From Streptococcus pseudopneumoniae (GTDB lineage: Bacteria > Bacillota > Bacilli > Lactobacillales > Streptococcaceae): DNA of 39,570 nucleotides. Below the pieces are notes generated by a model. That model searched no databases. It worked only from the letters and a program-made list of their open reading frames with translations, and had not been told where the DNA came from. This document shows positions 38,140-39,570 of the stretch, in pieces. How positions within the stretch are numbered: position 1 is the first letter of the stretch; the number at the start of each line of letters is the position of its first letter. The stretch lies in assembly GCF_001074565.1 (NCBI RefSeq), contig NZ_JUQX01000032.1:1-39570 (forward strand). Direction: 5' to 3'. The position numbers and the translations under genes are program-made.

Positions 38140-39570
38140 ATGTCATCAAAGGTTATTGTTACAATTTTCGGTGCGAGTGGAGATTTAGCTAAACGCAAAC
38201 TCTACCCTTCCCTTTTCAGACTCTATAAATCAGGCAATCTCTCTGAGCATTTTGCTGTTATCGGAACAGCTCGTAGACCTTGGAGTAAGGAATATTTTGA
38301 ATCTGTAGTTGTCGAGTCCATCCTTGATTTGGCAGATAGTACCGAGCAAGCCCAAGAATTTGCTAGCCACTTCTACTATCAAAGCCATGATGTGAATGAT
38401 ACGGAACATTACATTGCTTTGCGCCAATTACAAGCTGAACTCAATGAAAAATACCAAGCTGAACACAACAAGCTCTTCTTCTTGTCTATGGCACCTCAGT
38501 TCTTCGGAACCATTGCCAAGCACCTCAAATCTGAAAACATTGTTGATGGCAAAGGTTTTGAGCGCTTGATTGTTGAGAAACCGTTTGGTACAGACTATGA
38601 AACTGCAAGCAAACTGAATGAGGATCTTCTAGCAACATTTGATGAAGAACAGATCTACCGTATCGACCATTACTTGGGGAAAGAAATGATTCAAAGTATC
38701 TTTGCGGTTCGATTTGCCAATATGATCTTTGAAAATGTTTGGAACCGTGAGCACATTGATAATGTCCAGATTACCTTTGCTGAGCGCTTGGGAGTTGAGG
38801 AACGTGGTGGCTACTATGATGAATCTGGTGCCCTCCGTGACATGGTTCAAAACCACACTCTCCAGCTTTTATCACTTTTAGCCATGGACAAGCCTGCCAG
38901 CTTTACAAAAGATGAGATTCGTGCTGAGAAGATTAAAGTATTTAAAAATCTCCACCAACCAAGTGAGGAAGAATTAAAAGAACATTTTATCCGTGGTCAA
39001 TACCGTTCTGGAAAGATCGATGGTAAGAAATACATTTCCTACCGTAGCGAGCCAAACGTTAACCCTGAATCTACAACAGAAACCTTTGCCTCTGGTGCTT
39101 TCTTTGTAGACAGCGATCGCTTCCGTGGCGTTCCTTTCTTCTTCCGTACTGGTAAACGCCTAACAGAAAAAGGCACTCATGTCAATATCGTCTTTAAGCA
39201 AATGGACTCTATCTTTGGAGAACCTTTGGCACCAAATATCTTGACCATCTATATCCAACCAACTGAAGGCTTCTCTCTTAGTCTCAATGGTAAACAAGTA
39301 GGTGAAGAATTTAACCTGGCGCCAAGCTCTTTAGATTATCGTACAGATGCTACCGCTACTGGGGCTTCTCCAGATCCATACGAAAAGCTAATCTACGATG
39401 TCTTGAACAATAACTCTACCAACTTTAGCCACTGGGATGAGGTGAGCGCTTCTTGGAAATTGATTGACCGTATCGAAGAGCTCTGGGCTCAAAATGGAGC
39501 TCCGCTCCACGACTACAAGTCCGGAAGCATGGGACCACAAGCTAGCTTTGACTTACTTGAGAAGTTTGGA
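38140..39570 (+). CDS. zwf: Glucose-6-phosphate 1-dehydrogenase (3' end cut by the window)
   Basis: The 477 visible codons are open to the right edge; the family length is about 495, so the last 15-20 residues are missing. It oxidises glucose 6-phosphate with NADP+ at the entry to the pentose phosphate pathway. The NADP loop is GASGDLAKRKL, the substrate-binding active site RIDHYLGKE with catalytic His, and IVEKPFGTD precedes it. ATG 38140 has a weak AGG about eight bases upstream. It follows glnQ in the same direction and may be co-expressed through GlnR, which would link NADPH supply to nitrogen uptake. Confidence 0.95.
   Translation, partial: MSSKVIVTIFGASGDLAKRKLYPSLFRLYKSGNLSEHFAVIGTARRPWSKEYFESVVVESILDLADSTEQAQEFASHFYYQSHDVNDTEHYIALRQLQAELNEKYQAEHNKLFFLSMAPQFFGTIAKHLKSENIVDGKGFERLIVEKPFGTDYETASKLNEDLLATFDEEQIYRIDHYLGKEMIQSIFAVRFANMIFENVWNREHIDNVQITFAERLGVEERGGYYDESGALRDMVQNHTLQLLSLLAMDKPASFTKDEIRAEKIKVFKNLHQPSEEELKEHFIRGQYRSGKIDGKKYISYRSEPNVNPESTTETFASGAFFVDSDRFRGVPFFFRTGKRLTEKGTHVNIVFKQMDSIFGEPLAPNILTIYIQPTEGFSLSLNGKQVGEEFNLAPSSLDYRTDATATGASPDPYEKLIYDVLNNNSTNFSHWDEVSASWKLIDRIEELWAQNGAPLHDYKSGSMGPQASFDLLEKFG

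Overview
The window is a gene-dense, low-GC Firmicute chromosome segment. Its protein sequences, operon content and promoters point to a Streptococcus of the mitis group (S. mitis / S. oralis / S. pneumoniae relatives): VicRKX with a one-membrane-segment VicK, fused GlnP, clusterless MutY, a Bta-like thioredoxin, RelQ, and a competence box before radC. It is almost entirely core genome. No rRNA, tRNA, CRISPR array, prophage or plasmid gene is visible. The only mobile DNA is the right end of an IS3-family (IS150-like) element at the left edge.

Layout. 1-59: IS end. 87-6472 (minus): pullulanase pulA, DNA ligase ligA, an ABC-F ATPase. 6625-8802 (plus): phosphoglucomutase pgm and a thioredoxin-like bta. 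8840-9613 (minus): voltage-gated K+ channel. 9698-13794 (minus): mutY followed by the essential cell-wall two-component operon vicR-vicK-vicX. 13877-17261 (minus): relQ-nadK-pseudouridine synthase, then pta. 17391-20729 (plus): CYTH protein, prs, cysteine desulfurase, two small conserved proteins. 20812-22158 (plus): redox sensor rex and a class I glutamine amidotransferase. 22155-27042 (minus): radC, pcrA, fhs. 27274-29073 (plus): coaB, coaC and an ECF S-component, probably for pantothenate. 29116-29475 (minus): a small membrane-protein gene broken by an amber codon. 29610-30664 (plus): niacin transporter niaX and its regulator niaR. 30661-34915 (minus): Nudix hydrolase, a frameshifted small gene, a GNAT acetyltransferase, uvrB and a CPBP membrane protease. 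35085-39570 (plus): glnP-glnQ and zwf, which runs off the right edge.

Shared themes are nucleotide and cofactor metabolism (NADP, NAD precursors, CoA, folate C1, PRPP, alarmone), DNA repair (ligA, mutY, pcrA, radC, uvrB) and carbon/nitrogen flow (pulA, pgm, pta, zwf, glnPQ). Several regulatory sites can be read directly: a perfect GlnR operator before glnP, a Rex operator over the rex promoter, a ComX cin-box before radC, paired palindromes at the niaX promoter, and a dyad between the divergent relQ and CYTH promoters.

The most unusual signal is at promoter level. Four genes (ligA, the ABC-F gene, mutY, coaB) share one architecture: an extended -10 (TGn-TANANT) followed by exactly six bases and then the ATG, with no Shine-Dalgarno sequence and no in-frame start further upstream. 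This predicts that transcription starts on the A of the start codon, giving leaderless mRNAs. I did not find a wholly new multi-gene system.
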